This document shows, piece by piece, positions 1-10,669 of a DNA stretch of 64,000 nucleotides; positions within the stretch are counted from its first letter, which is position 1; each line of letters begins with the position of its first letter. The DNA is from Protopterus annectens (Eukaryota > Chordata > Ceratodontiformes > Protopteridae). The notes beneath the pieces are model-generated. The model was not told where the DNA came from and did no database searches. It worked only from the letters and a program-made list of their open reading frames with translations. A program made the position numbers and the translations under genes. The stretch is taken from the NCBI RefSeq assembly GCF_019279795.1, contig NC_056747.1, forward strand, positions 1,000,256,406 through 1,000,320,405, given 5' to 3'.

Positions 1-280
1 CAACTGCCAGATATTTCTGGTCCACTGGTGTTTGCAGACATGGCTTTCATGTGTTTAAGTGTATGAGCATGCCCAGTATGACCTTTCGGTATGTTGTTGA
101 CTGACATTGCCTCCATTTCTCTAAGTGTGTGAGCATGTCCAGTATGCTCATCCTTATTTAATGTGTGGATCGAGTCCAGGTAGTTTGTACTGCAGTGCTG
201 ACCTTTGTGTTGTACACCTACAGGTAGCATGCTGTTTCTGCAGGGTATCCATCAAGCATTTGGCATTGACTGTTACTACA
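1..280. other. Unassigned, weak tandem duplication
   Basis: No gene recognised. A roughly 30-base stretch around 53-83 (containing gagcatgcccagtatg) recurs in diverged form at about 120-150, so this may be the decayed edge of the minisatellite that follows. Confidence 0.35.
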
Positions 281-282
281 TT

Positions 283-890
283 TCTGCATAGGATAGGGGG
301 GCTCACCTGACTATTTCTACATTTCTACACAGGATTGGGGACACACACCTGACTGTTACTACATTTCTACGTAGGATGGGGGGCACACCTGTCTATTTCT
401 ACATTTCTACACAGGATTGAGGGGGGTACACCTGACTGTTATTACATTGCTACGTAGGATGGGGGGCACACCTGACAATTTCTAAATTTCTACACAGGCA
501 TGGGGGCACACCTTACTGCTATTACATTACTATGGGGAATTGGGGGCACACCTGCTTATTTCTACATGTCTACACAGGATTGGGGGGGCACAACTGCCTG
601 TTATTACATTACTCCGTAGGATGTGGGGCGCACCTGTCTATTTCTACATTCTACACAGGATTGGGAGGACACACCTGACTGTTATTACATTACTACATAG
701 GGTGGGGGGGCACCAGTCTATTTCTACATTTCTACACATGCTTGGGGGGAACACACCTGACTGTTATTACATTACTACGTAGGATGGGGGCACACCTGTC
801 TATTTCTACATTTCTACACAAGATGGGGGGCACACCTGACTGTTATTACATTACTACGTAGGATGGGGGGGGCACACCTGACACTTGTAC
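283..890. repeat. Minisatellite, ~40 bp units in alternating pairs
   Basis: About fifteen units of 38-42 bases alternate between two types. One contains ttacattactacgtaggatg, the other ttctacatttctacacagga. Both end in a G run followed by cacacctg. The effective higher-order period is therefore about 80 bases. It lies on the 3' side of the minus-strand Harbinger transposase and may be part of that element's non-coding tail, which is inference. Confidence 0.85.
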
Positions 891-1700
891 ACATTTGCTA
901 TGACTGTACTGGCATGACAGGTACTCCATTTCATTCTGTATTCTTACCTATCATACTGACCAATGTACTACAGATCTTAGCTTTGGTTGCCCTACATATT
1001 AGTATCTGATTTTCTACCCTTCAGAACTAACATCCCACTGCCTGACCTGCTGTAGTCTGTCTGTGTATGCCTGGGGGAGGTTAATCATAGCCATCATTCA
1101 GGGGCCATAACACAGGCTTTGTTTGGGTGTATCTACATGTCATGTGTCCTGCTGGCTGAGACTGTTGTTGGGTATATGAACAGCCCTGACTAGCATGTGT
1201 GAGTCATATGGGCACACATGTCACCCAGCACATTTCCTGTAGTGGGCTTAGTCACCCTGTGTAGTACTGGCTACTATGATGACTCCAGTATGTGTTACAG
1301 ATGTCATGGTGCCACTATGGGTGTCTACTTTCTGCTGCCATAACATTCAGCTACCCAATTCCCTTGCATGCTCACATCCATACCATAGATACAGGTAACA
1401 ACACATTCTACTCCTTTGGCAATTGGTAGGTTGAGTGACTTACCTTGAGGGTGTGCCAGAATTGTGGATGGTGCTGGAGGGCTGCCTATGTCGGATGCAC
1501 ATAGTACACACCGTATACATGGTTGAGCACATGTAGTGTCATGTTTGGCATCCCTTTTACTGTATGTGCAAGTCAGAGAGAGGTGTCATTTCTGGGTCTC
1601 TACTGTGTCAGTATATGTGCTATGCATTTTCTCTTTGCTGCGGCCTCAGCATACTGGGCACACCTCTCTGTGCCTACTGGGGCAAGTTCAGGTTGTTCCT
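891..1700. other. Unassigned; possible Harbinger 3' non-coding DNA
   Basis: No coding sequence recognised. It lies between the minisatellite and the C-terminal end of the Harbinger transposase pseudogene, so it may be that element's 3' region. No terminal inverted repeat or target duplication was identified by eye. Confidence 0.3.
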
Positions 1701-1708
1701 CCTCCGAG

Positions 1709-2527
1709 TCACTCTGTGCCTGTACAGGCCTTGGCTTTGGTGGTGGGAGTGTGTGGCCCTGCCCAGTGCTGTTCCTGCTGCAGCTGTTTCTGCAGGGTCA
1801 TATCGTGTAGCATGGCACATACAATAAAAATTTGGGTACACATAGCCGGTGAGTACTGCAAGGCTCCACCGGATGCATCCAGACACCAGACCCATGACCT
1901 GAGCATCCCAAACACATGCTCTATTATAAGTCTAGTCTGTGCATCTGCCTCATTATGGCATTCTTGTTTAGGTGTGTGTGCATTATTGATGGGTGTCATC
2001 AGCCATGACTCCAGTGTCTAACCAGCATCCCCCACTAGGTGACCGTAGGGGATGCCCCCATTGGAAAATTTCTGGTACAGCTGTGTCAGATGCCAAATGT
2101 GGGAATCGTGATAGCTTCCAGGGCAGCCAGAACACACATTTATTATAATGCCCTTGGCATCACAGATGACCTGGCAGTTGATGTAGGGGATTCCCCTGCA
2201 GTTGATGTAGGCCCTACCCTGATCATCAGGTGGTGCTTTGATGCATATGTGCATGCAGTCTATAGCACCCACTACCTCAGGGCATTCTGCTATTTGGTGG
2301 AAGAGATGAATATTGCTGACGAACACCTCACGGGTGTTGGGGAAATATACGTTCTCACCGGTATGTGTTGACATGGCATCCAGGAACTGGTGGAATAGTC
2401 TGGATGCTGATGCCTGTGAGATCCCCATGATATCCCCAGTTGAGCTTTGGGAGGTATCTATGGCTAGTATTCCTAGGCCTACACATACCTTGGTATCCAC
2501 TTTTTTTTGGGCTGTTTGCTTTGCCAA
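1709..2527 (-). pseudogene. PIF/Harbinger (HARBI1-like) DDE transposase, one internal stop
   Basis: A cut-and-paste DNA transposase related to the domesticated nuclease HARBI1. Read on the minus strand, 169 codons end at a TAG (2018-2020). The same frame then continues for 6 codons and another 96 aa to 1709, so one nonsense codon splits the protein. Family motifs seen: GAIDCMHI (first Asp), CPGSYHDSHIW (second Asp), LVGDAG, where the stop replaces the expected Tyr of the GDxGY motif, IIEHVFGMLRS (catalytic Glu), and the C-terminal CLDASGGALQYSP. All three acidic residues are present. The N-terminus is short compared with the usual 330-400 aa, and the helix-turn-helix start is only partly visible (GISQASASRLF). 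The Myb/SANT partner gene that Harbinger elements usually carry was not found nearby. The plus-strand reading frames across this region are shadows. Confidence 0.85.
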
Positions 2528-2580
2528 TGGCCTTATACTTGGTCATTGGCATGCTTCTTATCTGATATGCAGCCTTTATT

Positions 2581-2650
2581 TGGAGCTGTCACAGCTCCAT
2601 TTTGGATTTTGCAGAAATGTACTTGGTTACTAACCAAGTACATTTCTGCA
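2581..2650. repeat. Two adjacent palindromes, one with perfect 20-base arms
   Basis: At 2610-2650 a perfect 20-base arm (tgcagaaatgtacttggtta) is followed by one base and its exact reverse complement. Just upstream, 2581-2599 is a second palindrome with 8-base arms (tggagctg / cagctcca). They lie immediately 5' of the minus-strand Harbinger transposase, so they may be subterminal sequence of that transposon. Confidence 0.8.
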
Positions 2651-2896
2651 GATTGCACTAGTCCAGCACGGCCGGTTGCAAGCTTTCTGGATTGCAAAAT
2701 CACCTCATTTGTATAGATTTCTCCTGCAAATGGGATAATTTGCATACAGGGGCTTAGTCCATGCAGGATTAGTGCATGAGTGCTCGTGCACACCCCTGCA
2801 GGCTGTCCCTGGATCGCACGGCAGACATATTGCCTGCTAGAGCTCCTGCACTGATGTTGCATGCCGTTCAAGGTATAGAGAATCTGGATGAATGTG

Positions 2897-3001
2897 ATTT
2901 CAGAAAAGTATTTGAGGTTAGTTTTGCTGATTCCTACTACTTCTTTTGGTACCTCATTACCACAATCAGGAAAGCCAACCTCAAATGCTTTTTTGAAATT
3001 A
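2897..3001. repeat. Imperfect inverted repeat, ~36-base arms
   Basis: The arm at 2897-2933 (around gtatttgaggttagttttg) matches the reverse complement of 2963-3001 at roughly 80 percent by eye, with about 30 unmatched bases between. It could be a foldback end of the neighbouring DNA transposon. No coding role is supported. Confidence 0.55.
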
Positions 3002-3009
3002 AGCTGTCT

Positions 3010-4080
3010 GTGTTTCTTTTGCAAAGTTTTCACTCTTCTTCCTATTTTTTTTTACTTTTTAGAGCACCTGAATAAAACGCATTAATATTAAAAAAAATTG
3101 TTTTTTTCCTTATTTTTTTTTTTTTGTTGTTATTAAATTTTAGATTGCAGCACTGATTTCATAAGATGGACCAAACATAATTTTTGTAGCATATTGCAGA
3201 GTAACTTCTGAATATACCTAAACAAATTAGAGAGTGTCAAGAAACTCATGTTAATACATAATACAATTACCAGGTCCATGACTAGTAAGAAGTAAAGAAG
3301 ATTAGATACTAATAAAGCAAAGAAATGGTGGTAGGTAAACATGTTAAATCATCAAGTCTGAAATCCTAAAGAGAAATAATTTGGGGGCATGTAATGTTGA
3401 AGAAGTGGCAATATTGAAGAAACTGTCAGCCATTGCTATATAGCCTTCAGTGATAAAGGTGTTGAAAAGGATGTCATTCCCATATGATAAGCAATATGAG
3501 TAGTTATCATATAGGTAAGTCTTTAGAATATCAAGAGGTAGAAGGTATTCCATTTACCTTCTCATTCTTTGATGGGATTCATGATAACATGGTAATTTAA
3601 AGGACCAATAGACAAGAAAAGAAATTATAAATTAAGCAACAAAAAGGTAAAGTAGCAAGAGTATAACCAGGAAAGCCCAATATAAGCCAAAACATACAGA
3701 TATAATAATAATATAATAATAATCTCTGGCATATTAATCAAGGTTTATAACTTTTTTTTAGATTTTATGGTTAGCTAAATTGGTTATTTTCTTAAGTCTA
3801 TCATTTCACTTTTTTTCAGTACTGTAAAAGTATACTGTCTTAAAAATGCCATGAGAAATTGTGAAGAGGGGCTGCACTTTAGGGGTGGGGAAGAGAGTTC
3901 AGTTCTGACATACTGGAAGATGGTATTTGAATTGGTGTAAAATCCAGCAGCCCTGTATACATTGCTGGTCACATCCTTTGAGAATAAGGTAGTTGGGAGT
4001 AATGTGTGTGTGTGCGTGTGTGTGTATGCATGTGTATGCTTTAGCATGTGATTGGTGATTTTGAATAATTCTAGTAGGAT
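3010..4080. other. Unassigned AT-rich DNA
   Basis: Contains T runs, a small ATA/ATT repeat near 3705-3725 and a short GT stretch at 4001-4025. No gene or recognisable mobile element was seen. Confidence 0.4.
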
Positions 4081-4084
4081 TTGT

Positions 4085-4251
4085 GGTTGTTGAATGATCA
4101 TTCATTCTATCATTCATCCACAGATTGCCTACTTAATCCAGTTCATATTTGTGGGGGAGAGACACAGGTTATAATAACATTCAAAATGATCAAAGCAGAG
4201 AAAATAACACAGGACATAGAGATACAGACCTGCACATTCAAGTGCACACAA

Positions 4252-4328
<77 letters not shown>

Positions 4329-4430
4329 TGCATGTCACTCACACCTACTGGCAATCTGATTAAACATTGTCAAGTTACCTACAATTTGGACATGTCTTTG
4401 GAACTTGGGAGGCAGTGGCAAATTATAATA
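4085..4430 (+). repeat. Dispersed vertebrate repeat around an internal (CA)n array
   Basis: The (CA)n array at 4244-4328 is flanked on the right by wording near 4365-4412 (ttacctacaatttggacatg then tctttggaacttgggagg). This resembles a widespread fish and lower-vertebrate repeat whose consensus, as I remember it, reads about cctgcatgtctttggactg after a CA tract. A second copy is at 13,380-13,625. The exact Repbase family cannot be named without a search. Confidence 0.5.
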
Positions 4431-4459
4431 GGGGCAATTTGGGTGGTTGTCCAAGTCCC

Positions 4460-4965
4460 ATAGCACCAGGAGGCATATGGTCAGCAAAGAAAATAACCAT
4501 TTTAAAATTTTTGTTATGTTCAGCACAGACGCAAACTCAAAATAGTTAGCTTATGTGCTGCACATAAGAAGTTACTTAAAAAAAAAACTAAATCTTTTAA
4601 AAAAGCTAACTGTCAGATACCATGAATATTTTGTCTGTTACCTGTTCGTATGCAGCACTGGTGGTTTAAATATCCAGTATGTTTTTTTTATTTATTCTTT
4701 TAAAAAAAATGTTTCTTAACTTAAAAGAATCAAAAAACAAATAAATGCCCACAGCTGTAGCAACCCTATTTAAAGTGCATTAGCTTTCTGTTTGTTGCCA
4801 TACCATACAATACTAACTGGGGCAAGAGCAGAGAGAAAGCCCATATGTGTATTAAAGGTGTATTTGGCTGTCTTCAGGTCTTGGTGGATTCCTGATTTGA
4901 AGGAAAGTATTTTTAATAATACTGACAAACAACCAAACTGTTTTTTTTCTTTTTGTGGGGGGCGG
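4460..4965. other. Unassigned
   Basis: AT-rich with several A or T runs. No gene or recognisable element seen. Confidence 0.35.
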
Positions 4966-4971
4966 GGGGAG

Positions 4972-5665
4972 GGGGTCTAGCTGTGCTGTCTATGGATGAA
5001 AATAATTTGTCCTCTTTGTTTGCTTAGTTTAAAGTTTGACATTAAGGGCTGCTAATGTGCTCTTGTGTGAAATAAATTGGAATATATATTATATGATTTT
5101 TGGGGGCTATCTGTGCTGTGGATGAGCACAACTTATCCTCTTTAGTTGCTGATTTTAAAGCCTGGCATTAAGGGCTAGATTTTATTTGTGTGAACTAAAC
5201 TGGAAATGTATTCTCTCTTTTTATGGGGGGGTAGGGGGGTTAGGTGTGCTATAAATGAAAGTTACATGCCTTATTGATTTGTTCAGTTTAAAGTCTGGCA
5301 TCAAAGGCTAAAGGACCTGGCTAGTGGCATTTGTGTGAAATAAATTGGAATACATATTCTCTGATTTGGGGTAGTTAGCTATGCTGTGGATGAAAGCAAC
5401 TTACCTTTGTTGTTTTCTCAGCTTAAAGTCTGGCATTCGGGGCTAGTGATCATTTGTGTAAAGTAAATTTGAATAGTTACTCTTTCTGTTACTCTATCTT
5501 TCTCTTTTTGCCTGCTGGCAGACAATCAGATAGGCTAGGGGAGGCGTGCTTTGCTGTGGATAAAAGCAACTTATGAATGTCTGGTACTAACATGGAATAT
5601 TTATTTTCTCTTTTAATATCCTGGCAGGCAAAAAGACTGAAAAGTTAGTTGTGCTATATATGAAA
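4972..5665. repeat. Degenerate tandem array, ~130 bp period, about five units
   Basis: Each unit carries the same ordered blocks: a G-rich run, then gctgtgctgtggatgaaag, a pyrimidine-rich segment, aaagtctggcattaagggct, then tgtgtgaaataaattgga. Units begin near 4975, 5105, 5235, 5375 and 5535. They are diverged, with small indels, and the last is partly degraded. No reading frame is conserved, so this is satellite-like non-coding DNA. Confidence 0.8.
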
Positions 5666-5756
5666 TAATTCAGAACTACAACATTTTCTGCTCATTAAGC
5701 ACCCCATTGCTCAGTGGGTGAACAAATTTGGGCAGAAAACTGTTGCATAAAAACAA

Positions 5757-5815
5757 ACACTGTTTATTGATTAAGCACTTTCATCCTTTATGGTAAGGAC
5801 TTCATCAGCATAATC
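5757..5815 (-). ncRNA. Hammerhead-ribozyme-like motif of a Penelope-like element
   Basis: On the minus strand, CTGATGA (5808-5802) is followed by a stem II with five perfect pairs (tcctt at 5799-5795 with aagga at 5788-5784), then GAAA (5782-5779) and a short stem III-like gtgctta. This order of CUGANGA, stem II, GAAA and a very short stem III is the hammerhead core. Penelope-like retroelements are known to carry hammerhead motifs. It lies downstream, on the same strand, of the Penelope-like C-terminal coding relic at 6356-6515. Whether it can still cleave is untested. Confidence 0.5.
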
Positions 5816-6355
5816 CAAAGTGTATCCAAATCCCTGTTTGTATAAAAGGTCATGGTCACATGGCAAACACAATTGCTTCACTCCACCCAGTTCTGGTTTT
5901 AAAGCTTATTGATGATCAATTAGTTAATATAGTGTTGGGTCTAGAACTACCATATCACTGTACAAAGAGCTAAAAAAAAGTAAAAAAGTATATAAGTAAC
6001 CCTTATACTCATATGTTGAAACTCAAATAAGTAAAAAATTGGTAATTAAATGTTCTTACAAGTATGTTCAAAATATTAGTAATAGTCATGAATACTTTTT
6101 ATACATAAAACTAAAAAACATGACATGATAAAAACATCTAATGAAACAATGTACTTAGAAACTCATGTAAAAATATTTTATTATGAAATATCTATAATTC
6201 ATTGTCAGTTCTATCCAATATGTTGAATTAAAAACATATATTGCTTATAAAATTCTGAAATCTGAATTCTAATGATGGGTGTATGTACAAAAAAACTTGC
6301 TGATATCCTTGTTAAAAATCAGTGTATGCCTTCCCATTCTAAAATGTAGCTGACT
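5816..6355 (-). mobile_element. Probable Penelope-like element 3' untranslated region
   Basis: AT-rich DNA between the coding relic and the hammerhead-like motif, in the same minus-strand orientation. No independent feature was recognised. Assignment rests only on its position between the two. Confidence 0.35.
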
Positions 6356-6515
6356 TCAGTTACATGGCACATTGATGGAAATAAAGTCACTGATACCAGG
6401 GGGACTATGAGCCTTGAGTCTCATCTGCCATTGCAGTTCCCTGTATTCTACCATGGTCTTCCAAGGGCCTCCCTGAGGGTTGATAGGCAATTTCTTGAGA
6501 CCATTTTTAGTTTCC
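6356..6515 (-). pseudogene. Penelope-like element, C-terminal end of GIY-YIG endonuclease
   Basis: About 52 open codons end at a TGA (6356-6358). The segment RELQWQMRLKAHSPPGIS has the arrangement R/E-x2-W-x3-L-x4-PPG, which resembles the terminal E..W...L......GLN block of the GIY-YIG domain in Penelope-like retroelements. It aligns by eye with the plus-strand relic at 51,611-51,844 (VELNWILRMQAHKHPGLN). Upstream, the sequence enters one arm of a large inverted repeat, and no RT is visible. Only the extreme end of the protein survives. The alternative is a chance frame, but the match to the second copy and the downstream ribozyme-like motif argue against it. Confidence 0.5.
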
Positions 6516-7174
6516 TTAAATAAAGATCTAATCAGTCGGATTGAACACTTCAGGGGATGTGTTTTTGTTAATTAATGTAAATGTTAAATAAAAAAAACAA
6601 GACTATTTTCTGCACTGGTTATTAAGATAAAGAGAATTAAACCATCCATGCAGGTCGTGTGGGCTTATGTGTACTTTGAGTTAAATTTCAGAACAAGAGA
6701 AATACTTAAAATAACACGCTGCAAAGGATCTCAGTAAGCAAGTTTTGAACAAGATTCCCTAATTTGGAAGCTTATATCTTTATTAAGCAAACTAAGTATT
6801 GTCTCAATATAAAGCTCACCTTTCCCTACAGGCTAGCATAAAACAGAGGATTGGTATCCATCTCTTTGCAGGCAGAGCTGATGAAGCATCAGCAAATGCC
6901 TATGGAGCTCCTTTGCAGCACGTTATTTTAAGGATTTTATTTCAAAGCTTAGTCTTTGGTTACAATCCCATTGTTGTCTTATTCTGAATTTTAACTCAAG
7001 CAACCTGCATGGCTAAATAACAATACTAACAGATGGTTTAATTCTCTTTAGTTTAATAACCAGGGTAGAAAATAGTCTTGGATTTTTATTTAAAATTGAC
7101 ATTAATGAACTCAAATGCATTCCCTGTTCTGTTTAATCCAACTGATTAGATCTTTGTTTAAGGAAACTAAAAAA
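6504..7174. repeat. Large inverted repeat, ~145-base arms
   Basis: The left arm 6504-6651 is the reverse complement of 7032-7174 at high similarity over its whole length. Shared blocks include gactgattagatct, tttaaggaaacta and tggtttaattctcttta. The spacer of about 380 bases contains another gctgatgaagc motif near 6873. The left arm overlaps the Penelope-like coding relic, so this is probably a head-to-head pair of that element. Inverted arrangements of terminal repeats are known in Penelope-like elements. Confidence 0.75.
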
Positions 7175-7405
7175 AATGTTTCAATATAACTCAAGGCTAG
7201 TGTAACACTGTGGATCAGAACCATTCCAATCTCTGTCTTCAGGTAGATCTGATGAAGTGTCAGTAAAAATGTATGTAGAACCTCTACCATATTTTAATTT
7301 ATATATTTTAATTTATGTATCCTGTCGTTCTCTTTGTCAGGAATTTAAACTCAACATGCACGTAAGCCCACGTGACCTGCATGGCAATGTAACAACCCTA
7401 CTGTA

Positions 7406-8560
7406 TAGGTTCATAGGTATTTACTAGGCTATTGGCCCTAGGGCCTATAAAAGCCTAGCCAAAAAGGTACCCTGGCTTTCACCACCCAAGAAAATTATTT
7501 TCCTGTGCTTCTGTTGAGCAGAGCCACAGAGGTCATCCCCAGTGTGAATTTTTTATTTCCCATCCAATCATCAAGATTTTTCTTGAAGAGTGCTAATGAG
7601 GAGCTTTGCTTGATATAGATAGGTAGTTTGTTCCAGAGTATGGGAAGTCTCTGGGACAGGAATCTATCCCTCCAACATGTTCTGTTTATTGTGGTGACAA
7701 GGTTTAGATCCCTAGAGCATGTAGCTCGGAGGGATTAGGATTTCTTTAAGTGGAGCATGTCCAACAGCTCTGGATTTGACATAGCTTTGTATGTTAGGCA
7801 GAGATCACCTCTGAGTAGGCAATATGCGACAGAGTAAAGATGGAGGTTTTTGAGACGGTCTACGTAGGGCATCTGTTTGAGGCCAGTAATCCTCTTTGTG
7901 AGGTATTTTTGTGGCCTTTCCAGTTGTTGTAGATGTCTTGTGAGGTACATACCAAAAGGGGCGTTGTACTCTATAATGGGTCTAATGAGTGATGAGTAGA
8001 AAGGAACAATGACCTCTTTTTTCCTGGATGAGAAACCTTTTGTGATGAGGTGTACCACGTAGAAGGATTTCCTGACTACTGTGGCAATGTGATTATCAAA
8101 GGAGAGACTACTGTCCACCTGTATCCAAGGTATCTTATCACACTTTCAGTGTTAAGTAGACTATCACCTATGTGGTACTCATGGGTACAGAGTTTTTACC
8201 AAAGGGGATGACAATCCACTTTTTGGCAATGAGCTTGAGTCCATGGCTTTGACACCAGGCATCTGTCTCTGTAAGGCCCTTTTATAGGATGTCTACATCA
8301 TTAGGAGTTTCGACTATGGCTCCTAGTTTGCAGTCATCTGAGAACTTCATTAGCCAAAGACCTTCTGTGTTAGCCTGTACTTCAGAAAAGTAGATACCAA
8401 ACAGGAGAGGATGCTTGACTGAACCCTGTGGTACTCCACTTGTCACTGGTCTGAAGTCGGATTTGGAGTCTGCTACTTTCACAGTGTAGGTTCTGTAAGT
8501 GAGCCAGTTGGCAACCAATCTTGAGTTTATCTATAATTCCAGAGTGAGGGATGGTATGTT
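7406..8560 (-). mobile_element. CR1 LINE, 5'-truncated, RT C-terminal half
   Basis: Minus-strand non-LTR retrotransposon relic. It starts inside the reverse transcriptase (VPQGSVKHPLLFGIYFSEVQ at about 8,400) and reaches the 3' tail, seen as taggttcataggt at 7406. The catalytic block reads FSDD instead of FADD. The 3' coding portion (8118-7735) contains the conserved IRPIIEYNAPFGMYLTRHLQ block, then a stop shortly after LHLKKS, and the usual end continues in broken frame. 5' truncation is typical of target-primed reverse transcription. It is one of at least eleven substantial copies of this family here. Confidence 0.9.
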
Positions 8561-8564
8561 TTTA

Positions 8565-10365
8565 CCTGAAAAGAATACGGTCTTTGATTTTCATTTAATT
8601 TAATCTTATTTTCATTTAACTTTCATTTTATTTTACATGTTTTCTTAAGATTGCAAGACTGTTTTAAATTAACCAGTACAGGAGATGTTGCACCATTGAA
8701 ATTTGGTGCCAAAAGCTAATGTAATCTAAGCTGCTGTAAACTAAGCTGTGAGTCATTTAGCATGCCCACAGGGGCTGAACATGCAGGTAAATACACCTCC
8801 TCAACTGTGTATAAAAGAAATAGCATTAACCTAGTACCATACAGAGCAATGCTCATCTGCATGAAGAATACTGATCAAATACAATTATTTCACTACAAAG
8901 ACAAAGGACTCTCTTCTATTTCTTCAATCTGGAACCCAAGCTTTTAACCTGATTTTTTACTTTTAGCATTTAGAATCCACAGAGACTCTCACAAAACAGA
9001 AGAGCCTAAACAGAATGGCCCAAGGCAGTCAACTCTCCCAGATTATTCTGTGTTGTTACACTGATGGAGTTCTTGGCAGTTGAGCTAGACACATGCAGGT
9101 TGGTCACCCACCTCTTACACATATTGGCTTTAATTATTTGGACCTGATAAAAAAACTAGCAGGTAATCTTACCTACCCAGAACACCAGGAAAGGGGGCAG
9201 ACTTTTTCTAAATGTCCTTACTTATATATCCTTACTGTTCGGAAAACCTGCCAAGCTTCCAACCATTCTTCCTCTGCGACTTCCATCCTAACCCCTCTCC
9301 CTTTCTATATATAACACCTCTTCTTCAATGAACTGCCCTTTTTCTACTTTAACTGTTGTAACCCACCCTTGTTGTCTCTCTAGATCTACCTTCCCCTCAG
9401 ACTAATTTATCTTCAACATTCTTGTTCCATGATTCTTTCCACTTCAGCTAGAATGCAAAATGTGTCAGGCTTAACTTTCCCATTTCATCTTGCAACCACC
9501 AAGTGCTGGTTTCATGTATCTCTCCACTTCTTCCATTTGTCTACTAATTTTGTGTTAAGGAATTTCTCCCATCCACGTTTACCATACAATTCACAATCTT
9601 CTAGCATCACCCACTTCATGTCCCATCCTCACAAATACTCTCTAATAATATATTTTACTATATCCTCCCAGAGGTTAGCAGACCTTCCTTCTGTTCTTCG
9701 GAAACCTCCTTTGAGACATGTTATATCAGTGTCTTCTGTATGTAGATTCCGCTCACATTCTCCCATTATCTACGCCTTGTAACATCAAAGTCCAGGGTGT
9801 AGCTGGGGAAATGGGGACGGTCTCATCTGTCAACATCTAACTATTCTTAGTCTCTCATTTGGTGCCTTCACGTCTTAATAATCAAAGGTTCATCTTTCAT
9901 CTCTACCTGAATTTTCCTTAGAAGTGCACTCAGGAGAGATATAAGTAATATGTGAATCATGTACACAGTCATTGGGGAGATAATTCACTTCACTGTATTT
10001 ATTCTCCCCATTTTAGAGCACACCTTCCTCTCTCCCTTCCTAAGCTGTTCACATATCCTTATTTACAACATATGCATGCTGTTGTTAATAGTGTATTCTA
10101 GTATGGTGGCTACTTCTAGCCACAAGTATACTGAGCCACATATTTCCTGTAGACTCCACTATTCCAATCTCCCTATGGTATTACTTAACCACATTAAAAC
10201 TATTTTCTTTTTACTGCACTGCAGACTAACTGCTTTTTCATATTATTCAGGCACCTGAGAAACTACCACTACTTTTACCCAGGATACAGTGTCACATGTA
10301 AACAAACAAAATCCTAATTTCTGTTTACAGTTTTACTATATTCAGCCTCTAGTCTCTTACTAACA
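8565..10365. other. Unassigned
   Basis: AT-rich with pyrimidine-rich stretches. The open frames at 9093-9314, 9429-9782 and 9959-10258 show no motif or family resemblance and are probably chance. No mobile element recognised. Confidence 0.35.
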
Positions 10366-10366
10366 C

Positions 10367-10470
10367 ATGTTTATAGTAAGTACTAGGCTAGCTGCCCTTG
10401 TGGAACATTTTAAGCCTAGCCAATTTCCCTTTTTGAGAATCAGTTTTTGTACCTCTTGTTTGAGAGGTAA
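10367..10470 (-). mobile_element. CR1-like 3' end fragment
   Basis: The stretch gtaagtactaggctagctgc followed by cctagccaatttccctttttg matches the 3' end of the minus-strand CR1 copy at 33,235-33,305 (gtaagtactaggttagctgc ... caatttcccttttt). Only the 3' terminal ~100 bases are present. Confidence 0.6.
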
Positions 10471-10669
10471 ACACCAATGCCATCGTAACAGCTCCCAACC
10501 CCTAAATGTTTCTCATGTCTGGAAGTTGATGCACTACATCTGTTCAGGAAGCTATACATACCTTTTTATTGTAGCTGCACACACATGTTCCCCACAGTGT
10601 GAGGCTTGAACTTCCTACCTACTTAACTTCTCAATCTAGAGAACACAGTATTAGTTACAAGCACCACAG

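Noticed and set aside
283-890. CRISPR-like array
   Set aside because: Units are contiguous without unique spacers, and the host is a vertebrate; it is a minisatellite.
1523-2371. Plus-strand open frames at 1523-2021 and 2039-2371
   Set aside because: Antisense shadows of the Harbinger transposase, whose minus-strand frame carries the family motifs.
2533-3033. 166-aa minus-strand open frame upstream of the transposase
   Set aside because: No motif. It runs through two palindromes and an inverted repeat, and has no Myb/SANT signature, so the Harbinger partner gene cannot be claimed.
4129-4463. Several long open frames rich in Cys-Val or Thr-His across CA arrays (also at 11.7-12.6, 13.3-13.9, 20.3-21.2, 43.4-43.9 and 55.5 kb)
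   Set aside because: They are translations of (CA)n/(GT)n microsatellites in all frames, with no coding significance.
6870-6895. ctgatgaagcatcagcaaat and, at 7,243, ctgatgaagtgtcagtaaaa as further hammerheads
   Set aside because: CUGAUGA is present and the following agc/gtg segments could pair weakly, but GAAA is missing in both. Only mentioned as part of the inverted repeat spacer.
9429-9782. 117-aa plus-strand open frame in unassigned DNA
   Set aside because: Ser/His-rich with no motif, in a pyrimidine-rich stretch where stop codons are rare.
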